From Plectrocnemia conspersa (lineage: Eukaryota; Arthropoda; Insecta; Trichoptera; Polycentropodidae): 64,000 nucleotides of DNA. The stretch covers positions 248,001 through 312,000 of the forward strand of contig VTFK01000063.1 of the NCBI GenBank assembly GCA_009617715.1, given 5' to 3'. The notes under the pieces were generated by a model, which was not told the origin of the DNA, made no database searches, and was given only the letters and a program-made list of their open reading frames with translations. Positions 1 to 12,583 of this stretch are shown piece after piece; position 1 is the stretch's first letter; the number at the start of each line of letters is the position of its first letter. The translations under genes and the position numbers were made by a program.

Positions 1-1112
1 GATGGGTAACATCTGAGGCATGGTTCATTAATCATTTTGCCGAAAAAATAATTAATCACAAAAAAATGCCACTAATTAAAATGCGGGGAAATTGGAAAAA
101 TGTTATTATGAGCCTATTTTAATTTGATTTCACCAGTGAAATTATATGTAAATAAAACATAAAATACTAATTTTGTGGTAAAAAGATTACCTACACTTTA
201 ACTTCTTCCTATATATGTACATGCTTTTCACATTTCTTTATAATTTATCTAGTTTAATATTAGTGTTATGGTAAATTTTCTATGTTCTTGTATTTTTCGT
301 TCAACAAAATTTAAATAATACTTTTGTCAATGGTATAAATATGATTTTTGCGTAAATCAATTAATTTGATTGTGTAAGAAAGAATGACCAATTGCTTGTT
401 ATTGGCAAATCAATAAAATAGATTGTTCATGTTCATTACACCTGTATTTATCATATTATTTTGTTTATATATGTTTTTAAAAAATATTTGACATTTAAAA
501 TGACTTTAACTTTAGTAGTTTTGTATTATTAATATAATTTCAACGTTTTAATTAAACATTTATAGTGGTTTTTAAAGCACATTCGTTTGCTTTTACCAAT
601 ATAAATATTACCTTAAAGTTAATTAACATAATATTCTTGAAACGTTAAAATATATCATTGCTATTTAAAATTTAATTTGCCAGACGAGGGCTCATCTCAA
701 AAAAGGAAATTTAATTATTGAAAACCATGTAATGCTTAAAATGTAATTTATATTAAAAAATGCTTTATTTTTTTTCACTAAGAAATAACAACAGATTTTT
801 AATTTAGCATTAACTTAAACTTCCACGTATTATTTCGGTAGATTTCTAGCACATCGTTGATAAAATAATCTAAGGTAATTAATATTAAAAAAAATACTAT
901 TTACAAACATAAGATTAATTATATAGTACAACAATTATTATGATATTAAATGTATATTATATCATAAAAAATCGTATAAAATCTGTATCTCTCACATAAA
1001 GCATTTTTACATATTTACTTTAAAATCATTGAAAACGTTACGAATTGAAACGAAATATCCAATGTTTTTTGCGCTATAACAAAACGACCAATGTCATTGA
1101 ATTGAGGAGCTG
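1..1112. other. AT-rich intergenic DNA, no feature seen
   Basis: Very AT-rich sequence with stops in all frames. I see no splice-flanked open frame, no inverted repeat pair and no RNA-like hairpin. Probably intergenic or intronic. Confidence 0.5.
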
Positions 1113-1162
1113 CAATATATGACCGCATGTGGTACTCCTATTGCTTTGCATTACGCTGTGAC
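1113..1162 (+). repeat. Dispersed repeat A, copy 1
   Basis: The stretch around ATATGACCGCATGTGGTACT and the following CCTATTGCTTTGCATT..CGCTGTGAC recurs at 18161-18212 in the same orientation with about 80 percent identity by eye. It has no coding potential and is probably an internal piece of an old non-autonomous transposon. Confidence 0.5.
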
Positions 1163-1170
1163 TGAAGCGT

Positions 1171-1260
1171 AAATTTAATTAACATATTTTGGAACTTCGC
1201 TCTATAGGGCTAGTCGCTATTGCGGTCTTTGGACCAAAATTTATTATAAAATATAAAATT
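1171..1260 (+). repeat. Dispersed repeat B, copy 1
   Basis: Contains TTAATTAACATATTTTGG, then GGGCTAGTCGCTATTGCGG and TCTTTGGACCAA. The same ordered blocks occur at 12157-12280 and 37172-37280, and the first block at 34842-34900. This is a decayed interspersed repeat family of unknown class. Confidence 0.55.
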
Positions 1261-1629
1261 TTAATTTATAAAAAAAATTTAGACCATTTTAACATATACT
1301 TGCTCGGTGCGGGTAACACTAGTAATACTAATACATAGTATAAAAATAAAACTATAAAAATAATAAAGTTTATAAACCATTAACATGTATCGTTTATTTA
1401 ATTAGTTTTCTTTTTTAAATTATTTTTTATTACTAAAATAAACGTATTATATAATTATATAAAACAGATCAAATAAGATCGACCAGTGATTATTCAATCT
1501 TTTCACTATATCTTTGAAGATATATTTATGTGTAAAATATTATATCATTTATTATTATTAATATTAAACTCAATTTACCATGTGGTACAATACTTGCCGA
1601 AAAACTGTGTATTTAGATATGAGTTGAAT

Positions 1630-2190
1630 CCTGAAAACGTACATGAATAATACAACTCGTTTTTATCCGAACGTGAAACGTAGAATCCCGTAATCCGGCT
1701 TCAGAGCTGCGTTTATAAAAACGTACATGACTGAGTGAGTCTACGTACGTACGTACAACGTAATTTACATGTGTAAGTTTAATCACCGTAAACGTAATGC
1801 CTTTTCAATACGCTTATATTTCACGCCGAGTCGGACCCCATGACAGGTAAATAATGTACCTCTGCTCGCCCGAAAATTGCCCCGAATTTTTCACAGACCC
1901 TCACAATGGGAATAATAAACGGATATTTTTTTAAGCGCCGGAAAAATAAAAACTTTTTCCGTCCCCCCAGTTTTATTATTACGCTTTTTTTACCCACCCT
2001 CTGCCACTCTACGGCAACTTCTAAATTATCACTCCATTATAATCCGATAATTTATACACAGCGAACATATTTTGTCGGGGGTCGATTAAGAAAATTGCAA
2101 ATAAAAAGATTTTCCACCCCATTTAAGGAGCTTCGCGCGCTAAGAGGGTATCTCGAGGGGAAGTTCCCACAATGTGGGGAAATAATGCGT
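1630..2190. promoter_or_regulatory. GC-richer island, candidate non-coding regulatory block
   Basis: Composition rises clearly above the surrounding AT-rich DNA, with CpGs and a short (TACG) run at about 1742-1756. The one sizeable open frame (1906-2214, plus strand) has lysine- and phenylalanine-rich, low-complexity composition and no family resemblance, so I do not call it a gene. Such islands in insect intergenic DNA are often conserved non-coding elements; that assignment is inference. Confidence 0.25.
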
Positions 2191-4190
2191 CAAATATATC
2201 ACATACATAAATAGATTAAATTATATTAATAATTTAAATAGTACTTGCGAAGAAATTGTGAACCTTATTTAAGTGGATACATTTATCTTTGTGTATATTA
2301 AATTGTAGCAAAATAAATTAAGCCGATAAACATATTAAATTATCTGCTATTATATCTACCATGTACATTAAATAATAATTACATTACCTTTTATATATAT
2401 TTATTTTTGTAAATATTATATTATATGGTATAACAGCTTAACTCAAAATTTAACCATAATAATAATATATATGTACATACATAAAAAAAAATATATAATA
2501 TAATTATTATAGAAATATAAAATAATATTAAATAATGTTTAAAAAAAACTTTAACATTATGTTTTTATATTGGTGTCTACGTCAAAGCACCATTTAAAAT
2601 TTAAAGAAAATCAAAAAATAAAATTTTATTTTAATTTTAAAACATATTTAATAAGCAGATGAACAATCATTAACAACCACTCGCCAACCACACGACGAAC
2701 GGAAATTACCCAAAAAATACTTGCAATCAACGACGACCACGGTACCTACTCTCAGACACGAAGTACTTAAGGAACGTTATTAACTAGTTTTATTTTAATA
2801 ACTAATATATTGATTGTAGCAAAAATTTAAATCGATAAATATGCAAATTATTTTATTCCGCTAAGGACTCTTATCACATATTTCTACAAATTTATTAGAG
2901 GCAGATTGTTTTTTTTTTTTTTTGAACTATGTGTATGAAATATATTATGTGATGATTTTAAATATTTTAATATAAAAATATTGTCAGGTATCCTCTCTTC
3001 TATTCACAATTGAAGGGATAAACTTTTGCTATCATAAAATGGCCAATTTGCCACTTGATTAGGCGTTTTACTCGTATAATCAAAAATGGGACACCACGTC
3101 GTTCGTTATCTGTTTTAGTGACTAATGGAAATTTATTTCATAAAAACTTGCACATTGAAAAAAGGGCCAAGGAAAAAATTTTTCATAGAAGGCGAAAAAA
3201 TGCAGACTACCAAGAATCACTTCTTTAAAGATTTTTTTCTACAGCATTTTCAAGAGCTCTCCATTTTGGATTATAACTATGAAGAGACCAACTTCAATAT
3301 TGCAAAAGCCACTTCTTTCTTCGCATCCACTGGTCCAGATTGACGTCTGGAATCAAAAGTTAACACAATAGTAACAAATAAAACTTATAACATTAAGGTC
3401 AGGATAAAAACATTAATATTTTTTTATTAGTATACGATGCGGATTTTTGTTGTTGTTTAAGTAAGGTCCAACGGTTTTTATGCAAATGTAAACGCACTAT
3501 TAATGGATACATTTGTGCAAATACGAATAACTGATTTCTTATTACGGTAAATCATAGTAAATTTAAAGAAAAAATATATTATTATATTTATTAGCTGAAT
3601 GAAACTTTGAACATATCTTTAACAACTAATTAATAAAATATGCATTATTATAGATTGGATCAGGTTTAAAACTTTTACAAAACTTTTAATATGCTTTATT
3701 TAGTTGCGTTAGCCGTAAATTGTAAATTATAATATATATAAAAGCCTAGTTAGATATGTTATATAGGCTTGAAAATTAATCTTCTTATCTTAATTTTTAA
3801 TAATTCACCAAACGTTGCGTGAAACGCTTAAAGTTTTATTTATATTGTACTGTGACAATTTGTATGCTATATACGAAAATAATACAAAAAAATACATGGT
3901 ATGGATCAAAATTGACATTATTTCGCTTTCATTGTTGTCAAATATCCACATGACTTACAAAAATGGCGACGGAAATATGCAAATTTAATTATGCCTTCAA
4001 ATTTTTGCTATTGATGCATACGTCGAGAACAGCCAGATTCAGTAAACTTCTTTACTTTTACCAATTGCATATAATTCACTTTCATTCGGAATACACTTCC
4101 GATAAGAACCTTAATTAACAAATTCCACCAGTTACATCAAACTTGAAGCACATGAAAGTTCTTCTAAGCGGAACTTGACCAATCATCGAC
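2191..4190. other. AT-rich stretch without a supported gene
   Basis: No splice-supported exon was found. A 72-codon frame on the plus strand at 3125-3343 has a run of plausible residues (FFKDFFLQHFQELSILDYNY) but no flanking splice sites and no recognisable family. It may be a fragment of a transposon protein or chance. Confidence 0.35.
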
Positions 4191-4194
4191 CGAA

Positions 4195-4300
4195 TCTTAA
4201 AATGCCGAGAGAAGGCAGCCGCTTCCCTCTACACGTCAACATCCGAAATCCAAAGTTCAGCTTGATCTTTTGAGACGACTGGATTCTTTAAGTGCAGATA
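4195..4300 (-). repeat. Dispersed repeat R (minus orientation)
   Basis: Carries GCAGCCGCTTCCCTCTACAC, matching GCAACCGCTTCTCTCTTC at 24715-24790 and 26855-27065, and in reverse complement at 17585-17790 and 57395-57600. It is a five-copy degenerate family in this window with no ORF. Confidence 0.5.
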
Positions 4301-4394
4301 AAACTACGAGAACTACATTAATTATAGAAACTGTAAATGGACTTAAAAAAAATGTTTATGTAGGTTAAGCATAAAGTTAAACACAAATAAATTG

Positions 4395-4560
4395 AGTAAT
4401 TCTCGAAAGACCTGGGTTTGAGTCCCATATGAAACTTTAGCTTTTTATCGGATCTAAAATACGATTTTGTGAATATTAAGTAATTAAAATTTCGATCTAA
4501 TTTTACTTAATCTAATTGATGAATATTGTGATGATATTTTAAAACGAATTAAGTCATACA
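4395..4560 (+). repeat. tRNA-like SINE fragment
   Basis: GACCTGGGTTTGAGTCCCAT resembles an RNA polymerase III B box (GGTTCRANNCC). The reverse complement of 46235-46345 has almost the same string preceded by an A-box-like head, which places this as a 5'-truncated copy of the same SINE family. The AT-rich body follows. Confidence 0.45.
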
Positions 4561-6038
4561 TATACAAAATATTTATTAATTAACTACAAATTAAAACATA
4601 ATTTATGAGTAAAAAAGAATAGGAGTAATATATATTTTATGAATAAATAATGTTAATATATGTAAAAATGTAAAAACATATTATAAATATCATTAAAAGT
4701 ATATATACATTAAGGTATAAATTTATTATTCAAATTTATCTAATCGATAAAACTGTTGCTTATTTTATAAAATCCAATATTAATATTTTCACGCATAATA
4801 ATTGATGTTTTAGATTAAATAGTATTCAAATTTAGTAATGTAGTATTATAAATAAAATATCTTTTTTTTGTATTAGTAAAAATAATAAATATAAAAATTA
4901 AATTAAGCAAATAGATTATATTTCTGTTAATCAATACTCATTTAATGATAATATTTAGATGTTGAATATTAAAAAAATGATTTTAAATTTAATATATGAA
5001 ACGATGATTCATATAAGTCTACAAAATTAATTCTTCCCGGCTTAAAGTAAATTATTCATTGAATTTTCCAGCTACTTTATCATTTTTTTTCGCGAATGAA
5101 TAATAAAGAGTTTCTCAAGTCAATATCCTGACGTTCAATTAAGACCCATATAAATCATCTCGTCTTGGTATTTTCTAGTTTAAAAGATGACTCAGAGGCA
5201 GCTCAATCGACTTCAATTTGCGCTCGTTTAAGCCAGGTATACAATGTCTTTTGATAACATTGAAATTGGAAGCTATCTAAACTCGAAATGCCAGTTAAAA
5301 TTTCTCGATTTATACCATACTTGTGGTTGAAAACGTTTCGAAATTAATTTAATTAAAAATATAGTCTGCGTAAATTTGGGTTGCGTTTAAAATAAAATCA
5401 ATAGCACAATGAACATAAAAAAGTTTTAACAAAGGGTTTCAAATACCAAGAAAATCTGCACATCTACTGTGCCTTTATTAAAGTGGGTTTTCATTTAAAA
5501 GCCGTTTATCATCCTTACGAGTGTTACAAAGCGTAGGATCATAATGATTTTTTTGCATTTTATAAAATATGCTATTGTATTATACATATATTTTTAATAA
5601 AAATCTAATTTTTTCCTTTTAGTTTTATTAATACATATATAATTTTAAATGTAAACTATATTTGTTTTACTTTACCTTTTAGTGGAATGCAAACAGCAAT
5701 CGTTGCGTAGCGTATAATTAAATTTTGAGAAAATCAAACAGATTCTGCATATTTGCTAAATGATGTTTAGTTTTTGAAAGGCTCGCAAGATACTGTACTT
5801 GTAGTAGGCAACCTTTTTTACAGTGGAGCAATTTTGATAAAAAAAATAATAAATAATTTTATAGATTAATATGCTAGCACAAGTCAATAGCTACCCAAAA
5901 GTCATTCAAAGGTCATTAGTTTACCGTGAGTCGTACATATTTATTCCGTATAACCATGAGTATTGCATAAAGCATATGATTTTAATCATATTTGTATTTG
6001 TGATTGTGAATATAGTGACATTCTAATTCAAGTGTGCG
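4561..6038. other. AT-rich stretch, nothing supported
   Basis: No exon or intact transposon end is visible. A fragment near 5790-5835 (GTAGGCAACC..CAGTGGAGCAA) resembles a hAT terminal sequence but is too short to call. Confidence 0.4.
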
Positions 6039-6815
6039 ATGAATTTACTTTCATCCAGTGATGGTGAGTGTGTTAGTGATATTATCCCAGAAGACTGGAG
6101 TGAATTTGATCCAAGTTTTCAAAGGTATTCCAGGGAAACAAGTTTTTCCCAATAATAGTGAAAGCATCGAAGAAGTACCAATTTAATTATTGAAATAATA
6201 GTTTTGGAAACAAATTTTTATTTTCGACAAACATCTCACAAATACAAAAATATAGAAAAAACGCACAATGGAACGATGTGACAGTAAGTGAACTGAAAAA
6301 GTGGTTTAGTTTACTTTACTACACGGGGAAAAAAACAGAACGACAGGTCTTTCAATATATATATATAAGCCCCAATGCATAATTGACTGTAATAAATATA
6401 TCAGGTGTTGATTTAAATATATATTTTGAAAAACAATAGAATATACAAAAATGATTGTTCTTTTGTTTATTTTAATGCGCATTGTTTTATTCGTTTAGTG
6501 TCTATCAACATTTGAATCGTAACAGCAAAATTAAATTCAAAGATTTTCTTTTGAGTTAGGCTAAAAGATGGATGCTGAATTCAGTGGAATCTATCGATTC
6601 GGAAGACATTTCACTAGTTTCCTGCTGTGCCCGTGCTATCGATCCATCCAAAAGGCTTTCAAATAAGCTGAAAAACCATCAGCAAATAAAATAAAAAGTG
6701 GGGAAAAATATGCGAGAAGAAAGTGTCGTGTTTGTTCTGCACATGGAATAAGGAAAGAAACAGCATAGATGTGCAGAAGTTGTGAAATTCTTCTTCATAA
6801 AAAAAAGTGTAAATA
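6039..6815 (+). pseudogene. Decayed piggyBac-like transposase
   Basis: The remnant starts at an ATG with an acidic N-terminal segment (DGECVSDIIPEDWSEFDPSF) typical of piggyBac transposases, then hits tandem stops. Around 6260-6350 another frame reads WNDVTVSELKKWFSLLYYTG, matching the conserved dimerisation-region motif of the family. Near 6640 DPSKRLSNKLKNHQQ precedes a cysteine-rich tail at about 6708-6815 reading RRKCRVCSAHGIRKETA, stop, MCRSCEILLHKKKC. That is the C-terminal zinc-binding domain of piggyBac-type transposases. The whole middle, including the catalytic DDD core, is deleted, and there are several stops and frameshifts, so it cannot be active. I could not find terminal inverted repeats around it. 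Confidence 0.8.
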
Positions 6816-8013
6816 ATAAAAATAAATAGTGATAAAGTGAGGTCAATAAGTGTAGTGATAAAAAAATGTGTTTGTGATAGTTGTAAGCAGAAAAAGGACG
6901 CCGAAAAATTTGGTGAGTGCAAATTATATTATATTTATTATTAACGGATATTTTTTATAAATCGTTTATACAAAATTCATAGAAGCATTTAAACATACAT
7001 ATTATTAAATTAGAAATAACGAATTTGCAACTATTGCAACCATTTTAAATTTACACAAAATATTATGAATGATAAATACATATTTATTCGTTCATGATAT
7101 TATTTCTTAGAGATTTTTTTAAGAGAAATAGTATTATTATTTTACAATAAACTAATACGGCAATAATTTATCCGAATTGTAGCTTTTTCCTCTTGGTTTC
7201 TTAATCTGTGAATCATTACGGTTTTTCAAATAGTGAGGAAATTTCAAAATAAAAAATACCCGGTAAAAATGTTCGTAACTTAATGGATGATATTTTTTGG
7301 AAGTTCTTTGATTACTGTGTTATTTAATTTATCTACATATACCATAACGATTTCTAATATTTCTATTATTTTTAATATTGCAATAACATACAGAATGTTA
7401 GATTGAAAAACTTTTGATTTTCGGATGATTCGATTTATTTTGATTGGATTGGTTTTATGCTTACATAGCCAGACAGTTTGACCCTGAAATTTATTTCTGT
7501 TCAAGAAGTGTAACATAAAATATTTTTTTTTTTATATGAAATGAATAATTATGATTCATATATTTCATAAAAAAAATCACGTGCCCCAAAAAGGTGACGT
7601 CTCATTGTATTGCGTCACAATGAGATAAGACAACTCCTTATACAAAAATTTTAAGTAAAATATAATTAATTTTTCATATGATTCGTAGAAATAGTATAGA
7701 ACCGTTTCTGATTATCACGTTCTTGTAATTCTGTTCTGTTTTTGTTAACAAAATATTCTTTTAATTAACTCAATTTTTATTTGTGTATAAATATATACAA
7801 TAAAATGCTCAGTAATTCTTGGGTTTTTTTCACTTTACTTTGAACTCTTTCACTATTGGTAAAATCTAAATTTATTATTGTGGTCGAGTTATTAATTTTA
7901 ATTGTATTATCGTTAACATTTGTTCCAATAAATTTTCGGTTTTTGGTAACCCTAAGGGGTGTGATTTCGTAGCCAGTAAGATGCAGGTAGAAACTAGTTT
8001 TATTAGATTATAT
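6816..8013. other. AT-rich stretch, nothing supported
   Basis: No exon, RNA gene or element end is recognised. Short open frames on the minus strand (6659-6922, 7280-7516) are phenylalanine-, isoleucine- and asparagine-rich, as expected for AT-rich noise. The first also overlaps the piggyBac remnant in antisense. Confidence 0.45.
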
Positions 8014-8425
8014 TTACATATGTTGCGAATTTTTTTGCGAGCGGTTGTGGAGAAGCTGGCGCAGGGATGATGTATTTGAGAGGTCTTCAGAGGTATTATA
8101 GATGGCGTGGCAGCGGGTGTACAGCGGAAGTTGATCCTTTTCTGCTATGGTGCTTGGTGAAGTCCCTCTCAGGATGTATGCGTACATGACAGTATGTTGT
8201 CTGTGGGCGGACTTGCGTTTGCTGGTCTCTTCAAATATCCGCGTCTGCGAGTGACTGCTTATGATTGCCTTCTCCTTATCGGAGTCCAGGCTTAGGTCAT
8301 TAGCGATTATTCAGCCAATCGATGCACTCGCTTGATGTATGTCTCCGAGGTCGAAGAATTGTTTATTTGTCATCAGGTGATACATTGTTTTCTGTGACTG
8401 TTTCATAACAAAGAAATATTCATTC
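8014..8425 (-). pseudogene. Unrecognised coding remnant, part repeated at 20.5 kb
   Basis: On the minus strand a frame reads NEYFFVMKQSQKTMYHLMTN, and a TGA at 8311-8313 interrupts it. It then stays open for 98 codons (8310-8017) to a TAA at 8014-8016. The open part has balanced composition, for example ANDLSLDSDKEKAIISSHSQ and TVMYAYILRGTSPST, unlike the surrounding noise, and the DNA is GC-richer than its neighbours. The N-terminal stretch recurs at 20522-20574 as KEYFFVAKRTRKTIYHQKTK on the same strand, so this is a repeated protein-coding element, presumably from a transposon. Upstream, the frame contains CFYCKYSPS, which could be part of a zinc finger. I do not recognise the family and do not assign a function. 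Confidence 0.45.
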
Positions 8426-8580
8426 AATGACGGAGAATATTTACAGTAAAAACACTTGCGTGTTATATATGTGATTTTTCTGGTCGTAACGAGGACTTTT
8501 GTGTGGTCCCATCGCTTTTGCTATGTTTTTGTCAACGTGATTTTTAAGAATAAGAATCCATAAAATATTTATAATTACTA
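8390..8580 (+). repeat. Dispersed repeat S, copy 1
   Basis: Shares GTAACGAGG..TTTTGTGTGGTCCCATC, AACAAAGAAATATTCATTCAATG and AATAAGAATCC with 20520-20720, in the same order and orientation. The shared region includes the head of the unrecognised coding remnant on the minus strand. Confidence 0.6.
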
Positions 8581-8859
8581 ATGCAATTATCTTTCATTGC
8601 TGTGTGAATATTCGTCGTTAGAGTGTTCTCTAAATTAAAATAAATTATGCAGGTGGTTGGAATTCCTGTTTTTATGTCTCGCTTTCTGGGACTTTTAAAT
8701 CACCTATTGCAACATAACAACCTATGTGTGAATATTAAATAGGTCACGCAAAGGAAAGCTGAAAAATACTTGAGCGGTTCTCTTGTTTTTAGAGTGATGG
8801 GTTAAATTTATACAAATTACTCGAATAGTATGTGCAGCAATTGCACAACATTGTAAAAA

Positions 8860-9400
8860 TTCATATTTGATACAGAATGGCTCTAAAAAACGTTGCATTA
8901 ATTTGGTTATCCTCGTTCGTTATGATCTCGCGATGTAACGTGTAGACGACAACGAACAACACGCTTCGTGTATTTCGGCGCATTTTATTTTTGCTCTCTC
9001 TACCAGGGATGCATGCGGGATGCATAAACAATGCACGTTGCATGTTCAACTCTGGCTATATATCCAAACGACGTGACTCCTTGCTATCGTGAATATTTCA
9101 GATGGTGGCGGTGTGGCCAGTTGATTCGGAAGCCGCTCGCGAATACCCAATCGCTGTAATTCCGAATGGGGGAGGCGAAGAGAAGGGGGTTTTCGAATTT
9201 GTTGAAATGTAAATGTTTCTCCTTAATCCGGACCTGGTGCGAATTTGCCACTCGGCGGTAATAAAGCGTATTGTTTCGCATGAAAAATTGACTGGATTCG
9301 GAGCGGTATTGCGAATAAATCGCACGCTTGATTTATCGCCTTTCAAATACAACACTCTTAGATTTAAGATAAATTTTGTCTTTATATATTTTTTAATTCC
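8860..9400. promoter_or_regulatory. GC-richer island with open frames on both strands
   Basis: CpG-containing block. On the plus strand an acceptor-like TATTTCAG ends at about 9100 and is followed by a 36-codon open frame beginning MVAVWPVDSEAAREYPIAVI and ending at TAA (about 9101-9211). The minus strand is also open for about 100 codons here. Open frames on both strands argue for a GC effect or a conserved non-coding element rather than a gene, but a terminal exon on the plus strand is possible. Confidence 0.25.
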
Positions 9401-9699
9401 ATCGTACAAAATGTTTTTTTTAATTTAAGATAATTACATACTAAATTATTTACATCATAATTCAAATGGTTTTTATAAACCCTCAGTGAAGTGTGATCGA
9501 GCAGTTTATCATGATTGTTTGGTAACATTAAAAACATGTTTTAATTTAGGTGATAAATTAAGTACAGATGCATTTCTCACATTAAAATATATAGAAGTCG
9601 TTATCAGGCGGTAGAGTTGAAGTAGCAAGTAAAATTCTGTGAGTCTTTACTGGCGTATCAAGTTGTATTATTATTGGCTATGGTGTCTGTGAAGCAGCT

Positions 9700-10660
9700 T
9701 AGATTCACCTCCGAAATGCGTTTAGGCTTAAGGATAATTTATTTTCTATTTTAATTATGGTAGTTTTTTATTGTGTATTTTTAATATATGATCGGCTTAT
9801 ATTAAATATATATTATATTTTTTATGACTTGTAAGTAGGTTAGTAGCTAATAACTAGATACTTTAATTTTATTTCCATGTTTTTGAAAAAGATTAATCTT
9901 TTAATAATTTCATTAAACTTAATAAATGTATTTTTTATAAAATAAATTTCAAATATGTGCAATAAAAATTAATTTATTTTAACGCGTACAATTTTTTTTG
10001 AAAAATCAAAAGAGTCAAAGAACAGTGTTATTGTGTACAGAGTAAAATGTATTGTCTAACGTGCGTCCTTTCCAAACATAGAGTAGTTTTTTTAGCGGTA
10101 CTCATAGGTAATTAACGTCTCGGAACAGATGTGCTATTAGGTGGTCCGTCCTATATTTTAAATAAAAATGCAAATATTTAATCACGAGATCTCTCTTGCA
10201 TTGTGTTGTGAATATACTGTGACTTTTGAGCTAGGTTTAATCCTCTTTTAATTTAAATGGTCATTATAATGACAAGCTAAACGGTTGAAGCATCCGAAGT
10301 GTTAAAATAAAGATATTGTAGGCGTTCTTCTTTAGTTTATAAATATTACCCATAGATATTAGTTAAATCGGAACTACGCACAACAATTAAACAGTTTTGC
10401 ATCACTTAAAATAGATAGAGATAATATAGTTAGAAAACGGGTACCGCGCGAATTAAATAAAAAAACAAAATAAGTATTATGATAACCTGCAACTAGAAAT
10501 GTATTCTTTTCATTAGAAAGTAGTAGTAAATATAATTTTATTATTATTATTTTTTAATTTTGACTGAAGTATACCATTTTGAGAATCAGTGACAAAATAT
10601 TTAATTAATAATAAATTATTATGTGTTATATTTTATATTAAATATTGTATGTCACTTTGC
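9700..10660. other. AT-rich stretch, nothing supported
   Basis: Stops in all frames, and no inverted-repeat pair or RNA gene was seen. Confidence 0.4.
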
Positions 10661-10671
10661 GGCTGGGTTCA

Positions 10672-10752
10672 GTTTTATTATTAAAAAATTAAGTCCACTG
10701 CCGTGGCTAGAGCCCGCGACCTCTAAGTTATTGGTTTAGACCTTACGGATTA
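10672..10752 (-). repeat. tRNA-like SINE head (minus orientation)
   Basis: The reverse complement reads GGTCTAAACCAATAACTTAG followed by AGGTCGCGGGCTCTAGCCAC. This resembles a tRNA-type A box/anticodon arm and B box (GGTCGCGGGTTCTAGCC). It cannot fold as a clean tRNA and has AT-rich flanks, so a SINE head is more likely than a tRNA gene. Confidence 0.4.
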
Positions 10753-11439
10753 TTTCGACTTTAAAATAAAACACCAAAGTATTTTGCAAAAACAAAACTG
10801 TTTGATATTTTATTACAAATCAGATTTGTAATAAAAAATAATTAAAATGTGAATTTTTACCACATATTTAAATTATTTCATAATACATTTTTAATTGCCA
10901 TTTGCTACTCAGGTGCCAAAAATAAAGAAAACATAAAAGTTCTGTTCTTAGAATAAGGAAATTAGTTGCTTACCAGATTCATATAAGACGGTGCTTAAAA
11001 ATAAATATATGTTTTTTAGAAAAGTATATTGGTGAATATTTTATAGATTTTTATCAATATTAAAATATTTTCTAATAAATAAAATAATTATGATAAAATA
11101 TAATTTATCTAATTATATTAAAATTACACATATTTCAACTTAATTTAAATTCACGAATTTGAAATGACATTTTTTCTTCTCAGATTTTTTTCAGTATTTA
11201 ATTTGATAAAATTGTTATTAATAAAAAAATATATAATATTTACAAATATAATTTAAAATCACAGGGAATTATATTTTTGATTAAAATCCTTAAAGGCGAC
11301 TATTTACACATACATATTGAAATTAAAAAAAATATTTACACTAACTAAGCGATTTTAAATGAAAATTAAACGAAAATCCCACGCAGAGATACCTTCGCTG
11401 ATATTAATTAAAATCTTGAACCGATTATCGAATATCATT

Positions 11440-11980
11440 AATAATATACTAAATCTCTTTCAACGAGCCACCGAAAATCCTGATTATCCCCCAATCAGGT
11501 TTTCCTCGTTTGCTTGATTGCTTTGATCTCGACGCTACGAGGTAATTCTGCGAAGTCGATCGATGCTTACAAATTACACCATCAATCCATTCCCAACAAT
11601 CAATCCAACCTCAAGCACCACAACAATGCCTGGTTGCAAAAAAATAATTCCACTTGCGCTCTTCTTCTTCTCGACGAGGAATTTTGCGTGAAAAGGAGCG
11701 GTAAGTGCGGCATAATCTGCGTCATTTTTATTAATGAAGCTGCGTCCGAAGCCTAATGGAAACCCTGTCCAGGGGCCAAGGCATTAATTCGCGGCCCTTA
11801 GGTCGAAAAAAATGTCACTCGCAAAAGGGATCATTTGCCGGCCAAAGAGAATTTCTCACGTTAGAAATTTAGTATTCGTGAAGCAGATTAGTCGGATTCT
11901 TGGTGTTAATAACGGCGATCGATCGGCGAAAGGGGTTTTCGTTGATGTTCCTTTGTAGTTTAAATTAACGACGAAACGAT
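11440..11980. promoter_or_regulatory. GC-richer island, candidate conserved non-coding block
   Basis: Locally much richer in CpG than the flanks. An 80-codon plus-strand frame (11514-11756) has no ATG start and a Q/N/H-rich low-complexity middle. A good donor-like GCGGTAAGTG lies at about 11697, so a coding exon cannot be ruled out, but there is no convincing acceptor upstream. GATCGATCGGCGAA at about 11918 adds another CpG cluster. Confidence 0.25.
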
Positions 11981-12156
11981 ACGAGATTTTATAAGGATAG
12001 TATTTAATGTAATGTATCACCCTTTTGCTTTTAACTATTTTATCGACACTGATAAACCGGTTATTTATTACTGAATTAATTTTTAAATGCTAATATGAAA
12101 TAAACCGTAAATAGAGAACAATATAAGGGCTATAACATACAATGGAAAATAAGCTT

Positions 12157-12280
12157 TAAATACATGGGCTTTCACCTAGACTTCAAACTTAATTTTAATA
12201 AACATATTTTGGATCATCACTTTTAATGGCTTACCGCCATTGCGGACTTTAGACCGATATGTAATAGAGCGCGCTATCTA
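12157..12280 (+). repeat. Dispersed repeat B, copy 2 (fullest)
   Basis: Blocks in order: TACATGGGCTTTCACCTAGA, AATTTTAATAAACATATTTT, TGGCTTACCGCCATTGCGGA, CTTTAGACCGATAT and AGAGCGCGC. The same order is seen at 37172-37280; partial copies lie at 1171-1260 and 34842-34900. Confidence 0.6.
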
Positions 12281-12583
12281 TAAAAAATAAAATTTAATAA
12301 ATATTTTTGAGACATTCATTCAGACTTCTAAATAATTTTTGACTGGTATATACTAGTCGAAAATGCATATTTGCAAAAAATCTCAGATTATTATTTTTTA
12401 GTCGAAAATTCAAACTCCTGCTGTTAATCAGCAAAAATAACATAAATTTTTTTATTTAAAAAATTGATAAAACTTGAAAGAAAAATGTATTTTAATTTTA
12501 TATTAGAATTTAAATTATTTTTCAATCTTTTGCTATCGAAAAAGAGCCATAAAAGTATATAGAATTTGTGTTTCGGTGTAAAC

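Noticed and set aside
1906..2214. 102-codon frame on the plus strand
   Set aside because: No family resemblance and no splice context; Lys/Phe-rich composition typical of AT-rich noise.
9098..9409. 103-codon minus-strand frame
   Set aside because: Overlaps open frames on the other strand in a GC-richer island; no domain recognised.
11514..11756. 80-codon frame with a donor-like GCGGTAAGTG
   Set aside because: No ATG or acceptor at its start and a low-complexity N/H/Q middle; left as non-coding candidate.
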